Translations under genes and position numbers: made by a program
Notes under the pieces: model-generated
Told to the model about the DNA's origin: nothing
Seen by the model: only the letters and a program-made list of their open reading frames with translations
Databases searched by the model: none
NCBI GenBank assembly: GCA_022828595.1
Contig: JAKGHH010000006.1
Location: forward strand, 10,230,633-10,294,632
DNA: 64,000 bases
Reading direction: 5' to 3'
Source: Nelumbo lutea
Lineage: Eukaryota > Streptophyta > Magnoliopsida > Proteales > Nelumbonaceae
Shown: piece after piece, positions 23,440 to 36,867 of the stretch
How positions within the stretch are numbered: the stretch's first letter is position 1
Layout of the letters: the number at the start of each line of letters is the position of its first letter

Positions 23440-24110
23440 TTGGCCCATCAGAATTTTAAACAAAATATTCATTACCCTCATCCGGAAAACTGCTAATTCT
23501 AAGATGACTAATAATTTCAGACCCATCAGTTTGTGTAGTGTGATTTATAAAACTATTGCCAAGATTCTGGTCAACAGAATTAAACGATTCTTGGGAGATA
23601 TCATCTCTCCCTTTCAGAGTCTCTTTATTCCAAGTAGACAAATTACTGATAATATTCTCATTACTCATGAATTAAATGCATACCAAGAGAAAGAAGAAGG
23701 GCAATTAAGGAAGTATAGCTTACAAAATTGATATGGAAAAGGCCTACGATAGACTTGATTGTAATTTCATTATTCAGATTCTTCGTAGACATGGATTTCA
23801 CAATTAAATAGGTAGACTGGGTGATGTAATGTATCGGATTTGTATCTTACCAAATCTTGATTAATGGTGTCCCGTCAAGAGAGGTCCTTCCTACCGGCGG
23901 CATTAGGCAAGGGGACCCCCTCTCTCCTTACATTTTTGTCATTTGCGCTGAAACTCTTACCAAAAATCTGCACAGTGAAGCTTCTAAACTTGATAGTCAA
24001 ATTGGGTGTAAGGCTTCAAGGTACGGTCCCTCCATGCTTGTCTTACTATAAAAATCCTAGATGATTTTGCCAAAGCCTTTGGGCAAGCCCTGAATTTTGC
24101 TAAGTCGAAT
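23440..24110 (+). pseudogene. LINE reverse transcriptase, FADD region deleted
   Basis: RPISLCSVIYKTIAKILVNR, DMEKAYDRLD and GIRQGDPLSPYIFVICAETL are clear reverse-transcriptase blocks in shifting frames. After SRYGPS the text goes straight to LDDFAKAFGQALNFAKSN, so the segment with the catalytic FADD motif is missing (about 24040-24055). It cannot be active. Confidence 0.88.
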
Positions 24111-25149
24111 ATTATGTTTTCAAAAAATATTCACCCTAGACTCTAGAAAATTCTTGCTATATAACTCTTAAAATTTTTGTAGAAGCAAAAATGTGGTTGT
24201 ACCTAGGTGCGCCTGTTTTTAGCGAAAACCACTTTTAATTTTCTTAATGAGAAGATCTCTAGCAAATTGGCAAGTTGGAAAAAGAATTCCCTCTCCCTTG
24301 TTAGAAAAATCACACCCTCATCAACTAATATGATCCCCCAATACATTGTGAGGGCCTTCAAAATTCCAAAGAATACCCTTGAGGAGTTGGACAAAAATCA
24401 AAGAGATTTCTTGTGGTCAAACAATAAGGACAAGAAGCCGCTTCACTTGGTTAATTGGAATAGGGTGTGTACCTCCAAGTTTTGGGGAGGTCTTGGTCTA
24501 AAAAATCTCTGGTGGGCTAAGGAGGCTAACCTAAGAAAGCCCAATCTTGGGCTTTGAAAGACATCCTATCTGCGTAAGATCTAATTAATCGAGGTATAGG
24601 AGCTATGGTAGGTAATGGATATTCAACAAATTTCTGGCTTGATAAATAGGCTGACCAAGAGCCTCTCCACAAGCTTGTGGACAATGGTCCTACCACTAAT
24701 CTTGAGATTCGAGTTAGCGATGTGATTGATCATGATAGAAAAAAATTGTAAAGAAGCATTGGTTGGAAGCCTTGTTCCCCCTTAACCTGAATGGAAAATT
24801 CTCAATTAAATCGGCTTATAATGTAATCTGCATTATGCATGGTAATCTTGACAGAGTCAGTAATGAATTAATTAAAATTTGGGGTATGAAAACACCTCCT
24901 AAGTATAAAGTTTTCATGTACCTTCTTCCCCTCAAACAAGAATTTGATTTCAAAAGGGATTCATATTGATGGTTCTTGTAGTGTTTGTGGTAAAGAGGAA
25001 GATTCTGATAATATCTTTGTTAGGTGTCCAATAGCATAAATGTGCCCCCTCCTGTTATAATTGATGGGGGTTGGCATACATTTATGGAATTCCAGTCTTG
25101 TATGGAGCTTGATGTGGATGAATTCAAGGATCTCTATCAGATGGGAAGG

Positions 25150-25540
25150 TCCTGAAATGGGATCTATAAAGATTAACTTTGACGTCTCTTGCATCAATGG
25201 TACCTGTACCATTGCTTGCATAGCTAGAAATTAAGATGGTCAAACTCTTGACCTTAAAGCTTACGGAATTGGTGATACCAATATCAATGTGGCTGAAGCT
25301 TGGGCTGCTTGGAAAGCCCACAATCTAGCTCTCAACTGTTCAAGCAATAACATCACTATTGAGTGTGATTCAAATTTGTGATTGACTGTCTAAAGATACA
25401 AGTTGAACCTCCATGGAGATTGAAGCCGATCATTGAGAATTGCAAGCCACTGTTCGAGAGACTAAAGGGCAAAGTGGAGTATCATCATACTTAGAGAGAA
25501 GGCAACATTGCGGCAGATTGATAAGCTAATTTTGCTCATT
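25150..25540 (+). pseudogene. LINE RNase H remnant
   Basis: INFDVSCING, AEAWAAWKAHNLAL and IECDSNL are the D, E and D blocks of the plant LINE RNase H domain. Stops near 25231 and 25379 break it. Confidence 0.75.
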
Positions 25541-25670
25541 CCAATGTTATAACTAATACTGTCATTTCTAGATCTTTAAGTGTTCTTAGCTGTTTTGATT
25601 TCTAGGAACGTGCTACTCCCCATTCGGTGTAGACCCTTTTCTTCATCTATCAAAATTAAGAAAGACATAA

Positions 25671-26401
25671 TATCTGAAAAATTTATGATCAATCAACTGA
25701 CATCATAACAGTGGTAAACAATTATGTGGTTCTCATCACAATTCATCAGTGGAATTTGGTCAAAGACTTTCCGGTGTGATATCTTCCGGCATCACCTTTT
25801 TTTTTTAAATAAATAAATGATATATTTCTTCTCAAATACTCAAGCTCAGTAGGCCCACATTAAGACCCATTGAAGTGAGTGTGGGTTTGGACCCTAAGAC
25901 ACAGGCCCGTAAGGTCATATGTCCCATAGCTCACCATCTAGCCTAGACTACAATGATCAGAATCCCCCATTCAATAGGTTACACCTTTAGGATTGACTGA
26001 GCAAGATCATGTCCAAATTTCATCCAACTTCTTGAGTTTTCGGAAAAAAATAAAGGATTTGGATGATGGTGAAAATTCAACTGAATGACTCAAGAACTCT
26101 AAAAAAATGATGCATGATTCATAGGGAAAGACATAATGGTTTTTGGTGTGAACGGTGAAATTAGGAGGTACCATTCCTATTTATGGTCCTAATCTTTTTC
26201 AATACCAGTCACGTGGTAAGTTTTGAGGGCTCAAGACCGCTACTAGGGGTTCTGTGCCCTAAAAGTCAGCAATTCTCAATTTCCCATTAAAAAAATAAGA
26301 CACGACCTAACAATTTACACCAAACTGCTGCAGCCACATGCGTTCACAGGAGAACAAGCACATAGAGACTTGAGACCGGAGAGAGTTCACACCAGGGACT
26401 T
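25671..26401. other. No recognisable gene
   Basis: AT-rich; includes a T run near 25797-25806. No element ends seen. Confidence 0.4.
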
Positions 26402-26781
26402 AGGGTTGTCAATTGGACCGGATTTGGTCCAATACGATCCGTTCCAATATGATTCCATTATAGATTGACTAGGTCTATGAATATTGTGGTCTATTTTGGA
26501 CCAGTCTAATTCAACATCTGGACCATCCAATCTGTTCAAATTGATTTTTATTTAGATTGTTTCAAATCCAAATCGGAGTGGACCATGATTTTAATTTTAA
26601 TTTAGATTGTTCTATTATAGATTGACTAGGACTATTTTTATCTTCTATCAATATCAATAGATTATATATTGATTCAATCGAAATGGATCAGGTCCAATCC
26701 AATCCAATAAATAATTTAGAGGAGTCCAATTCAATCCAAATTGAATTTGATTTAGAGGAGTCCAATTCATGAGCACCATTT
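26402..26781. repeat. GGTCCAATCC/GTCCATTGACA repeat, copy 3
   Basis: Starts TAGGGTTGTCAATTGGACCG and is built from TTGATTTAGATTG and GGTCCAATCCAATCC words. The right side ends near GTCCAATTCATGAGCACC, a weak inverted match to the start. It may be a hAT-like MITE. Confidence 0.6.
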
Positions 26782-26789
26782 GTACCGGG

Positions 26790-29189
26790 ACTTGTAGAAA
26801 ATGGGTTCAGGAGAGAAATCTGGATAAAGATGCCCAGCACTCCAGCAGCAAGCACTATCTGCTGTAAGCCCCTAATAAAAAAGATCTTTATTAAGACCTA
26901 ACAATACGTCTCATCATCTCTGATTACAGGATATGCCATTGTCATCTCTGTGTTTGACAGTGTCAGTATCCAAATTCCAAAGGGTTGTTTATTTATTTTC
27001 TCAAGACCCAAAGGGTAGTCCATGTCCATCAGATGCTTTCTCCTGAAATTCCCTTTCTTCTCAAATCTCAATTTGGCTTCTATTCTCCCGTCACAGTTCC
27101 ATTAAATGGTGGGCCCGAATTCTTGATTATACATAACTAATCTTGGCTTATGGGTACAGAGCTCGAGCTAGCAATAGTGCGTCCCATGATTGATGTGATG
27201 GGTTTCTTTTTCTCCCACTTCCTCTATATCTACATTTATCTTATATTCTCATCCTGATTATACTGTTTATAATAATAGCCATAACAATCCACAAGCTTGA
27301 TTACTATATTCTTTTGTTGGGTTGTGTTTGTTAATGCGCTTGATTATCGTTTTTTGTTTTTATTAAAGCACTTATTTCAAAGCCCTCCTCTTTATTCCTT
27401 TGCGATTTGGATGCCGTCAATTATCTTGCTTTTGTTTTAATGACATTTATTAGTTGGTTACGAGGACCTTGGGAAACCTTGAAACCATTAATCTTAATCT
27501 TAATATTCTCGGGATAAACAACTCATCCATTTCCAAGTTTCCTACTTCCTAGCTAGTTTGACTTGGAAGTTGTACTCATTATTTTATTCCTGGGCTGGGC
27601 TGGGCTGGGCTGGGCTTCGCTGCTTAATAGATGTATTCGATTTTGCTTCAACAGGTTTGTAACTTGTAACTCGTATCCATACGTCCGAATTTTTTAGTTC
27701 GCATTTCATCATTCTTTTTTTCTAATACTAATAAGCTAGGTTGCAGCCTTATCAACTGGGCCTTCTATGCTAAAGATATTGGACGTGGTTTACTCCAGAA
27801 GACCTGAGCAGGCCCACCTTTCTGTTAATCCAACTGCCTAATCAAATTCATTTCTAGGTAAAATATGCATGTGAAAGTTGGTCGATGGATAACATTTTTC
27901 TATTGATCAATTTTTTCATATTCTTTTTGCATTAAGCAATAGGTCTCAAAGTAAAGTTATCTTTACTTTTTTGGGTAAAACTTAAAAATGGACAAGTAAC
28001 TTTCCCGGCTGGAAGAAATTTTTACAAAACATGATAGGACCATTTTAATAGTTATTTTTTGTAGGTAGAAATATCATTTCTTTATTTACCCGGGAATCCT
28101 GAAAATCAAAAGAATGTGGGTAAATGCATTTACCTAGGTAAGCTACATTGTTACAAATGAATAAGGCCTTTAAGGTCCCATTCGCTTTTCGATAAGTTAT
28201 TTATCCGGGTAAATGCACTTATCCAGGTAAGTGGTTTCCAATAAACCCTTATTTGGGCAAGTACATTTACTCATATTCTTTTATTTATCAAGTAAATAAT
28301 ATAGTATGTATTTGGTTCCGCATAAATGTTTGTACTTTATTTATTGATAAAACCGAGAAATGCAATAATTACAACTGTTTATGACAATTAGGCTCCACAT
28401 CAGCATAACAGTAAAAAAACACCTCAACATTTGTGGAAGCTTTAAAATATAAATTCCACAAATAGTTGGCATGCATAAAAACCAAAATTCACTTTTATCA
28501 TTTTAGATGCACAAGGAAAAACTAGAGAAAATGCTGAAAGTGGCACCTATGTGACAGCATTCATTGAATAAACGTCCACAGAATCAAATACCCTTATAAT
28601 GATCATTTTAACCATAAAAATCCATTACTAAAAGACACAATTTTATTCGATAAGTGTTAGCAACTTTTGTATTATGTAGAAAAATTATTTATCCACTTAC
28701 GGCATAGGTATCATTTATTGCCATTCCCCCTCTCAAAAAAAAAAAAAAATGAATGCCCCTGACCTAATTCCAAGTCCTTAGCTTTCAAATTTTAGCGGAT
28801 GTTCATTTTCTGGTAAATTAAGGCAGATAAGTTTATGGGTTTACCCTAAAAGTACTTTGGATGTAAATGAATCCACGGAATTCTTCTTACGGCAGACGAG
28901 TAAGAGAGATTTCAAAGCTGTCTTTATATCGACTGCAGCAGCCAGTAACCACTGATGAAGTGGCAAATTCCAAGGCGTGAGCAACACATACATGCATATA
29001 AACACAAAGAGAATTGAGTGGATGGTGGGTTGCATGTGCACAAGTTGGTGGTGATCATTATCATCAGTCATCACGCGCGGTCACAACTGGGTGATGGGTC
29101 CATTCCATTGCCTGATAATATATATACATATATGATCACGTCATGTCATCACTCATCCATCACCATATTTCTTACATATATATATATAT

Positions 29190-29236
<47 letters not shown>

Positions 29237-31129
29237 CAATTCATCTTCTGATTCTCCCCTGTTTGTTATCTTTTCACGTCACACCCGTCACTCCACGTAG
29301 CTACCTTTGCCCTCTCACCAAAAACATATTTTCATCTTTTATGATTAGACTTGGAAGGGGTATAAATACAAACATGTAGAGTGCATATTTATACTGTATT
29401 CGTACTGTTTCCTCACTAAAAGCCTAAATAACGATCCTCACCCACCAAATGCAGTAACAACTGCAAGTAATATTCCTTGAGATATGCTTTATAATATTTC
29501 CTTAGATGTGTGGTTACCAAATGGCTGCTAGTGTCGGTCATTCTTTGGATGTTTTTATCTTTCAACTTTCACTTGAAAAACTCAGCCAAACAGGCGGGCA
29601 GAAGTGCACAAAATACCCCTTTTACGCGAGTGCCATCTCTATTATCTACATTGCTGATTTCCTCCAATGCTGCCAAACCAAACAAGGAAGACTTTCTTTG
29701 GCGTTGGCCAAAAGCATACAATCGTGTGATACTGCCGTGTGGAGCCCAGCTTAATCTTTTCTATGGGCCACCACCCACCAGCACCAATTGAGAATTGGCA
29801 CTCGCTCAACCTCATCATTCCAAAGGGTCCCACACCTAGACTTTGGTGGTCTTTCTTCAAACCCAGATTTCATGTATTACACGTACAGATTGATTAGTCT
29901 TAAATAATACTAAGATGTATATCAAATAATAAGCTCTAGTCTGCTAATAGAAGATGCATCCAATCTTGTTTGAGATCGCTTTGGTGGGACTGGGACCTAT
30001 GAAGCTGCCGACCCATGTGCTAATTTCCTAAATTTTCAATGCAGCCAGCTTCCCATTACGAGTTCTGCGGTTAGAGAGTTGGACTTGCGAGCTACCATGC
30101 TAGCTAGTGATGAGCTCTCACCCATGACCCACCTCATTGTCATTTGATGGCCGATGGGTGTTTTCCAGGTTTGCAAAGGCCACTGCAGCCATGAGCCATG
30201 GGCGTCTGGGCGGGTAAGAGCAAACAATCCAGAGGGGTCAGGACATCTGTGACCATGGCCATGGGCGTGCTGCTCTCAGTCTCACAAGTCCAAGGACGGA
30301 CGGACAGAGAGTAGAGGGGGCAGAGCACATGTACCCAACTCAGCCCAAATATCCCAGAGATCAAGGCAGAGCAATATGGAGGGAGACGCTGCATGATCAA
30401 CCGTACGTTGCTTCCTCATTTTGGAGCTTTTCAATTCAAGACACTCGTACAGTTAAAAGAATCATGCACTGTCCATTCTCTCGCCGACGTACTCACTACC
30501 ACCACCCCACCCCCACTACCTAACGCACGATTGACAAAGCCAATTTAACTTTTAGTTGATTAAAATAATTCAAATATCAAATCAGCCGACGGAAACAAGA
30601 TTCGAATCGAAACAGAGACTCTGAGACTGAGGATTACAGTGAACGAGGAAGGAGGGAGGAGGAAGGAAGACTGGACAAAGGAAAAAAAAAATGAACATTA
30701 GAAATTTAAAAATCAAACCAAGTGCATTGATTGAAACTTCAACGCAGTAGAGTTCGCAACGAGAAACACAAAAACGTCCTAAAAGTGAAAAGTAGAAACA
30801 ATCTGGCTCTTCTTCGATCGTATCTTCTTTTCACCAATTTGTTCAATGCAGAACCACGCATTTACAGAACCCTCCAGAAGAAAAAGAAAGAAAAACTAAT
30901 ATCAATAACCTGACCCTGAAATCCACAAAAAAGGAAGTAAAAATCATCCTAATACGTACACTCATTTCTGATTTGCCCTGTCTATCTGTAGTCTATACTC
31001 TATGTATCCATCAAGCAAAGACCCCGAAAAGGTAAATACCTGAAACCATCATGTTCGACACATTTCTACTCTCTTAAATGAAACGAGGGAAATGATAAAA
31101 AAAAAAGACCCAACAACAGGACGGAAGAA
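26790..31129. other. Intergenic DNA downstream of the Dof gene
   Basis: No gene recognised. It holds a (TGGGC)5 tract at 27591-27615, repeated TTACCTGGGTAAATG-type words at 28070-28260, and a (TA)n microsatellite at 29175-29233. Short open frames near 29.5-30.4 kb overlap on both strands and show no family features. Confidence 0.45.
29175..29233. repeat. (TA)n microsatellite
   Basis: About 59 bp of TA repeats broken once by ACAC near 29190-29193. Confidence 0.95.
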
Positions 31130-31783
31130 TCACTTCAGACCTTTTCCCGGCATAGATATGGCGAGGTCCGGCCAAGCAAAGCAATCACCTTCTACGAAGC
31201 CACCTTCATTTGTACCAAGAGACCAGCTGTTAAGACCACCACCCGTGGCGCTAGCCCCGCAACCAACATCGGCAGCCTCCGTCAAGGGCCAGGTGCCACG
31301 ACCCAGCCCAAAACCCAGATCGTCAAACCCAGAGCTGAGGCCTAGCCCGAACCCTCCGAGTGCCAAGAATCCTGGGCCCTGCGTGTTCAGCAAAGAAGTA
31401 AAGCTGCCGGACATGTTGACGTCTAGGCTTAGGTCACTACGTGTAGGTAGCGACAGCTCGGGATCAACGGGGAGGGAGACCGAAACGGGGTTTGCAGGAA
31501 TGGGGTCGTGGGGAGCGACGGAAGAAGAGGAAGTGCGAGAGCGTTTAGCGTTCTTGCGGCTGCCACCACCGACGGGGATGTTACGGAGGGTGCCGCCCTG
31601 GGTCCAGTAACGGCGGCAGGACTTGCAGAAGTGACGGGGCTGCGACAGGTTGTAGTTGTTGTAGTAACAGAACTTGGTGTTGGTAGAGTCGCAGCGTGGG
31701 CATGGAAGATGCTCGTGTTCAGGCGGTGGAGCACCCATGTGTTGAGGTTTCGCCTGTCGTCGATCGCCGGATTCTGATGGCAT
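31130..31783 (-). CDS. Dof zinc-finger transcription factor, 217 aa
   Basis: A plant-specific DNA-binding protein expected in the nucleus; Dof domains bind AAAG-core sites. The Dof domain lies near residues 26-83, with a CX2CX21CX2C finger (C28, C31, C53, C56), the block [20 protein letters not shown], and the basic tail [12 protein letters not shown]. The C-terminal part is low-complexity, rich in Gly, Ser and Leu, and ends in a tryptophan-containing segment ([10 protein letters not shown]) that may act in transactivation; that role is inferred. The whole frame is uninterrupted and single-exon. The ATG is chosen because it gives a short N-terminus before the finger. The coding region is markedly more GC-rich than its surroundings. 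Upstream on the minus strand lie several CT/GA tracts. The paralogue cannot be fixed without a tree; it looks closest to small Dof proteins such as the DOF1.7/3.1 type. Confidence 0.93.
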   Translation of the reverse strand: MPSESGDRRQAKPQHMGAPPPEHEHLPCPRCDSTNTKFCYYNNYNLSQPRHFCKSCRRYWTQGGTLRNIPVGGGSRKNAKRSRTSSSSVAPHDPIPANPVSVSLPVDPELSLPTRSDLSLDVNMSGSFTSLLNTQGPGFLALGGFGLGLSSGFDDLGFGLGRGTWPLTEAADVGCGASATGGGLNSWSLGTNEGGFVEGDCFAWPDLAISMPGKGLK

Positions 31784-31858
31784 TATTTTTGCCTCCGCCG
31801 TCTCTATCGGTGCTTGTGTAATAGAAAGTTTTACGAGTTGAGTATGTAACTAACTATG

Positions 31859-31889
<31 letters not shown>

Positions 31890-32003
31890 ATAGAAAGCCG
31901 AGAATGAGGTCGGGAGATGGAGTTGAGAGAGAGAGAGGAGGGTTAGAGAAGTGGGGATTAGGGAGGGGTTTTATGGAGAGAGAAGGAGAGGGGGGAGAGA
32001 GAG
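31784..32003 (-). promoter_or_regulatory. Dof gene 5' leader/promoter with CT tracts
   Basis: Directly upstream of the Dof start, the minus strand carries pyrimidine tracts: an uninterrupted (CT)13 at 31864-31889 and shorter ones near 31925-31937 and 31987-32003. CT-rich tracts are common in plant core promoters and 5' leaders. A weak TATA-like ATAAAA lies near 31970-31975 on the minus strand. The transcription start is not determined. Confidence 0.45.
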
Positions 32004-32279
32004 AGAGGGAGCAGACATTCTATTGATGAACATATTCTTTCAGAAATCAGATAATATGATATACAAAACAAACAATACGCATCGGGGGACTCGAAACCGG
32101 GAACAACTTTACAGCCCTCTGGCCCTCTCTCACTTCTGCTTCATCGCGCTACCTGACAACCTCATTTTTGGCATGCATTAGTTTCGTTCTACTACTCAGC
32201 GTCAGCCTCAGCCTCAGCCGCTCAGCTTCGCTACTGTGAGTGTGAGCTTTCAGCCTTGTATTGAATATCGAAAATGCCC

Positions 32280-32640
32280 CTCCCATGTTCGGATCTCCTC
32301 TCACAGCCCTATCCCATCGTGTATTAGGAACATCTCCCGAGATGTGAGGGGCTGTGACGTTCTTGTCAGATGCGCCTTGTGAGGAATAGATTCCGATTCA
32401 TCCGGATCTTCTACCTACCGCAACTCTATGTACACCTTTCACAGCCCTATCCCATCGTGTATTATGCTCTTATTCTAAGGATAAGGGGCTGTGATAGGAA
32501 GAGATGTTCCCTTTTATTCCAAGGATAAGGGGCTGTGATAGGAAGAGATGTTCCCTTTTTCACAGTTATGTTGAGAACATCTCCCTTTACATTTATACCT
32601 CACAGTCTTATCCCATCGAGTATTAAGAATATTGATAAAA
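32280..32640. repeat. Clustered direct and inverted short repeats
   Basis: CACAGCCCTATCCCATCGTG is found twice exactly (near 32301 and 32439) and a diverged form near 32604. Inverted forms (GGGGCTGTGA) lie at 32348, 32486 and 32529. A 45-bp unit with AAGGATAAGGGGCTGTGATA is tandemly doubled at about 32476-32560. The whole can fold into hairpins. No gene is visible. Confidence 0.8.
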
Positions 32641-35600
32641 TTAATGTAAAATTTTACATTATTTTTACATCAGATCCAAATAAAACCTTAAGGCTGTATT
32701 TGAATGCTATATAAATCAAGAACCAATATAAAAATTCGGTTTGATTTTGTAGGTATTTGAAAAAAGAGTATAATTATTATCGACCTAAAAATTCACTCCG
32801 TTTTAGTTTTGCATGTATTTGGATGGAGTAAAATTTTACGTCAATAATTAATGTAAAACCTCATCAGCTCTAAAACACTCTTCCATCCATCGCTATTTTT
32901 AAAAAACAATGGCCACGTTCATGATTCAATGTAAAATGTCATTGGTGTATTTTTATACCATTGGCATTTTATACTAATTAAATAGTTATTCTCTCGCCCT
33001 TGCCAATAAGATCTTATTCCTTCTAATTCCAATTTAAATTCACATTCCCATCTACACTGATTAAATAGTTATTCTCTCCCCCTTGTCAATAAAATCTGAT
33101 TCCTTCTAATTCTAATTTTCATTCACATTTCTGTATGAAAATAGATAATTCTGATTCTAATTCCAAAGAATTTTAAATTTTAATTCCAATTCCGACTATA
33201 AACCAAACAGATCCTAAAAATCTCATGTCAAAGTGTCAATGCAATCAAACATTGATACTGCAATTTGATTATGTTCTGATTAACCAGTGGGTATAATTTG
33301 TGTAATTAATTAGTTAGGAGAAGTTAAAAAGAGGAGGGGTATTATGGTATTTTGAATGGATTGGGGAATGGGGAGGTTCGAGAAGATAAACCCGGATGGA
33401 TGGGAGTGGAGGAGCGAGTGATTGAATCGGCTAACCGTCAGGGTGACTGTGGGTGTGGTAGTAGGGAGAGAGGGAGGGAGGACTGGAGGAGGGAAGGACC
33501 GACAGCATCATTGATGTCGGGCAGCGTGGGAGCAATAATTGGGTTGCCCTGCCGAGTGGCGAACTTCGCCCCTTCAGTCCGCATCAGATTCCCTTCTTCT
33601 CTCTATCTCTATCTAATTCGTACGTTGTTTTTGCCGGATTTCTCGGTCGCCGTGATCTCTGGTGGGAGTGGGACACTACTGGACACTAGACACTAGTGAG
33701 TATGACTAGTATACACACACTACAGAGATATATAGAGAAAGCGAAACAGGATTAGCCTGTTCCGTACGCAGTAGGCGAATACCCCCTCTTATCTTAACTC
33801 TCATCAGGTCTCAAGTAAATATCACAGCAAAATTTGGTTTATACTCTTCTTACCTTCTCGGCTTCCCCCTTCCCCCCGGCTTCTTTCTCTCTTTCTATTC
33901 TCCTCTCTTATAAAACTTATAGAGAGAGAGAGAGAGAGGAGAGAGAAGGAGCGAGTGTGTGTGAAAGGGGCAGGTAGCTAGTAGGTGCAGTGTCCAGCAG
34001 CAGCTGTCCAACTGACCCTGACTAGTCCTGACCCGCCGGGCAAGGGCCGCAGCTCTTGGGGCTGATTAAGGGAGCAGCGACGCGTGTCGGTCAGTCACCG
34101 GTCCTCTTGTATATTTTTACTGGGATTCGCCTGGCACGCGCGGCTCTACCTGCTATCCCAACGTCTCTCACGTCGCTTTCTCTCTCTCTCTCCACCCCCA
34201 ACGCCCCAACCAATACCGACCCTTCTTGCTCCACTCTCTCTCTCTCTCCTCCCTGCAATTTCATTTCTGCCACCACCGGATGTTCAAATATCACTCCAAC
34301 TCCTATTCATATATTCGCTTTTACTAAAACTAATGTGCAATTCGTATATCCGAAGGCTCCACTTTTTCTATAAAAATATATTCGAGGGTTAGGATTTACA
34401 ATTTTATGTAATAGCAATGTGATACACAGGTTATGGTTTCTCCCTTCTTTCTTATTAATTTAAACTTCAAATGCTTATAACACTTGTTATTCAGATATTG
34501 GACTATAGCATTTTAAAATTTAGAAATTAAATTGTTGCTCCAATTAAAGTACAGGATATTGATCGAAATTTTTTCTTTAAAATTAAGTTTTTTCTCAAAT
34601 AAATAAACAAAAAAAAGAAAAAACGAATCCAAAAGATTGATTGGATATTTTGGCGTAAATTGCTGGTTCTGGTTGAAATTGGCTTGACATTCTCAAAAAA
34701 TGGTTCACTGGGTCGCCCACCTAAACAAACCATAACAAAACAAATATGAGCAGGCAAAAGCTTGAACTAGGGCTATAGATCAGGTAAAAATGCTGTTTTT
34801 CTTTCTCTTCTACTATCCTCTTTTTTATTTATTTAATATAATAGACGACCGCGTAAAAAATAACACTTGAGTCTTGACCTAGGATAATAGAGGAATGGGA
34901 TGAGACCAGACCACCTTTAGAAAGGTCCCACAATCAAAAGCCAAAATGGGTGCAATATGATATGGGTCTCGTCAAGTAGATTTGCAGAGGCAAAAAAAAG
35001 AAGGTGAAGTTGGGCTTTGTTGCGTAAGAAATAAAAAAAAAAAAAAGGGTTGAATTGATCAAGTTCTTCCCACTTCCCTTTTCCCACAGCCAAAGCCAAA
35101 TGAATTAGGATGAATTGTTCCTATTTCAAAAAGATCCTCTCCCGTCAGTCCAACACCGCCAAATCTGAAATCCCAAACCTGCTGGCTGCTGGTAGCTGGT
35201 GGAAACAAGAAAAGAATGATACGTCCTTGTAGCCCAACAGGAATCACAGTTGCACCCAGGGTTTGATGTACCATCCATGAGGAATTACGGATAGAATTTT
35301 GTCTGGGTTTCCTCTTGATACGACAACATCATAAGACAACAAATACCCCTCCTCAACAAACAGCTGATATGACCCACTCTGTCATCACTTTGCATGGTTG
35401 CTGCAATTCTCTGCTTCTGCCTTGATAAGGTTTCTTAAAGCTTAAAGTTTACGACAAAAATTAGTGAAAATAGTCTTGTTTTTTTTTACTACTTTTCAGC
35501 GTTAACGATACCAAATGCCCTAATGGGGAGATTTTTAAAATTTGAAGCACAAAAAAGAATCATGAACAAATTCGTTAGATGGGAATGAATGAATGAATGA

Positions 35601-36867
35601 AATGATGAACCCTGAAGCCAAAAGCGCTTTCTTCTCAACTTAGGCACCCCAACCACACCAAAACTCCAAACGGTTGAAAAGTTCAATCCGTCCACCGGCA
35701 TGACTACGATTAACTAACCATCGATGGATTGCTGCACGGCCACCCCGTAGACATAATGACCAAATTCAAGGCCCTAAAACTCAGTAACACATGGAGGAGA
35801 GACCAAAATCCATGAATCTCTTCATTGCAATGTCTGACATTAGCAATATTTTAACAGCTAATCGTCCCTACCATCTCCCGTGACACCTGCAATTTTTGAT
35901 TTTTCAGTTGAATTGTCTCTCCAAGCATTAATAGCGATTTCAGTTCAGTTGCAACTTGCAAGGTTTATTCGAGATCGAATCCCATTGCATCATCTTGTAA
36001 TCAGGATTTGTCAATATACATCCACCCTTTCCAGAATTCGGATTACATGGTTAAGTAAGAAGAACCAGGGCTCATCATGATCCTAGAACGTTTTTAGCTG
36101 AACTTTAGTCCTTTTTAGCTCTATTCTCTGAGCCCCTCTTCCTATTTTCAACTACAAAAGAAGGGAAAGAGGACACCTTCTAGTCTTCTTCCTGGGACTA
36201 GGAGATGTAAGACACCAACCAGACTGGCATCTTCCATTGCACTTTACAAACAAGGTACGGTGGAGAAATAGTTGCGACAAGGCGAGTTGGAGATAGCATA
36301 TTACATATACAGATATACTGTGTGCCTTTGGATTTAGAGCTCAAGAATTTTGACATACGAATAACATATAATGTCCTACAAGTTTGATAAATGATAATCG
36401 TTCAATTGTAGCGACTTTGAGGCTTTGAGCCACAAAACACCCAAAAGTGGACAAAATGGTTGACTTCTGGACGAGACAATCTGGATTCTGGATGGACAAG
36501 TTGGTGGCTCAAATGCAGAGAACCCGGCTATGAGAATGAAATATCTTGGCTCAAATTCACACCACCATTGGAAGGTTCACAACATGGATACCTACTACAC
36601 ATTATTGCAACAAAGTGCCAGTTTGGGAGGGTTTTCAGTTTTCACACAGCAGCTTCTAACGTTGCGAGGTAGGCCCGAAACCCGAAACCCGGAAAGCCCA
36701 AAAACACTTGCATGAGCTGAAAAATAGACTTTCCATTAAAACTAGTTTTCGTAGATTCCTTGAAGCAGCTCGTCAGCGGCTCAACACTGAACTGACTGGA
36801 GCCATCCCAAACGGGCTTTAGTTTAATCGTATAAGCTCAATCCAGAACTCCAATTTTACCAGCAAAT
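32641..36867. other. Intergenic DNA, no supported gene
   Basis: A partial Tourist-like MITE end lies near 33050-33215 (ATTCTAATTCC words, then AAACCAAACAGATCC). GA/CT-rich tracts lie at 33460-33500, 33920-33950 and 34170-34250. The open frames (for example 33352-33696 and 34056-34373) are low-complexity and not convincing. Confidence 0.45.

Larger units (their letters stand above)
21880..25670 (+). mobile_element. L1-type LINE with RNase H, 5'-truncated and decayed
   Basis: In order it has an endonuclease remnant (about 21880-22400, with VLGDFNALRSSENKLGG), reverse transcriptase (23440-24110), a downstream connection region (24207-24557), a zf-RVT region (24763-24969) and RNase H (about 25150-25520). 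It lacks ORF1 and the start of the endonuclease. Many stops and frameshifts are present. A MITE interrupts it at 22508-22930. No target duplication or clear poly(A) tail was identified. Confidence 0.9.

Noticed and set aside
29980..30240. Possible microRNA precursor (GAAGCTGCCGACCC resembles miR167)
   Set aside because: The match to miR167 is only partial, and I saw no matching star arm within a plausible hairpin distance.
31092..31610. Plus-strand 172-aa open frame
   Set aside because: It is the antisense shadow of the Dof coding region, caused by the high GC content there.
33352..33696. 114-aa open frame upstream of a CT-rich region
   Set aside because: Low-complexity composition, no domain, no splice or promoter context I could support.
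34056..34392. Two overlapping Ser/Leu-rich frames
   Set aside because: They translate CT-rich low-complexity DNA and overlap in different frames with no conserved feature.
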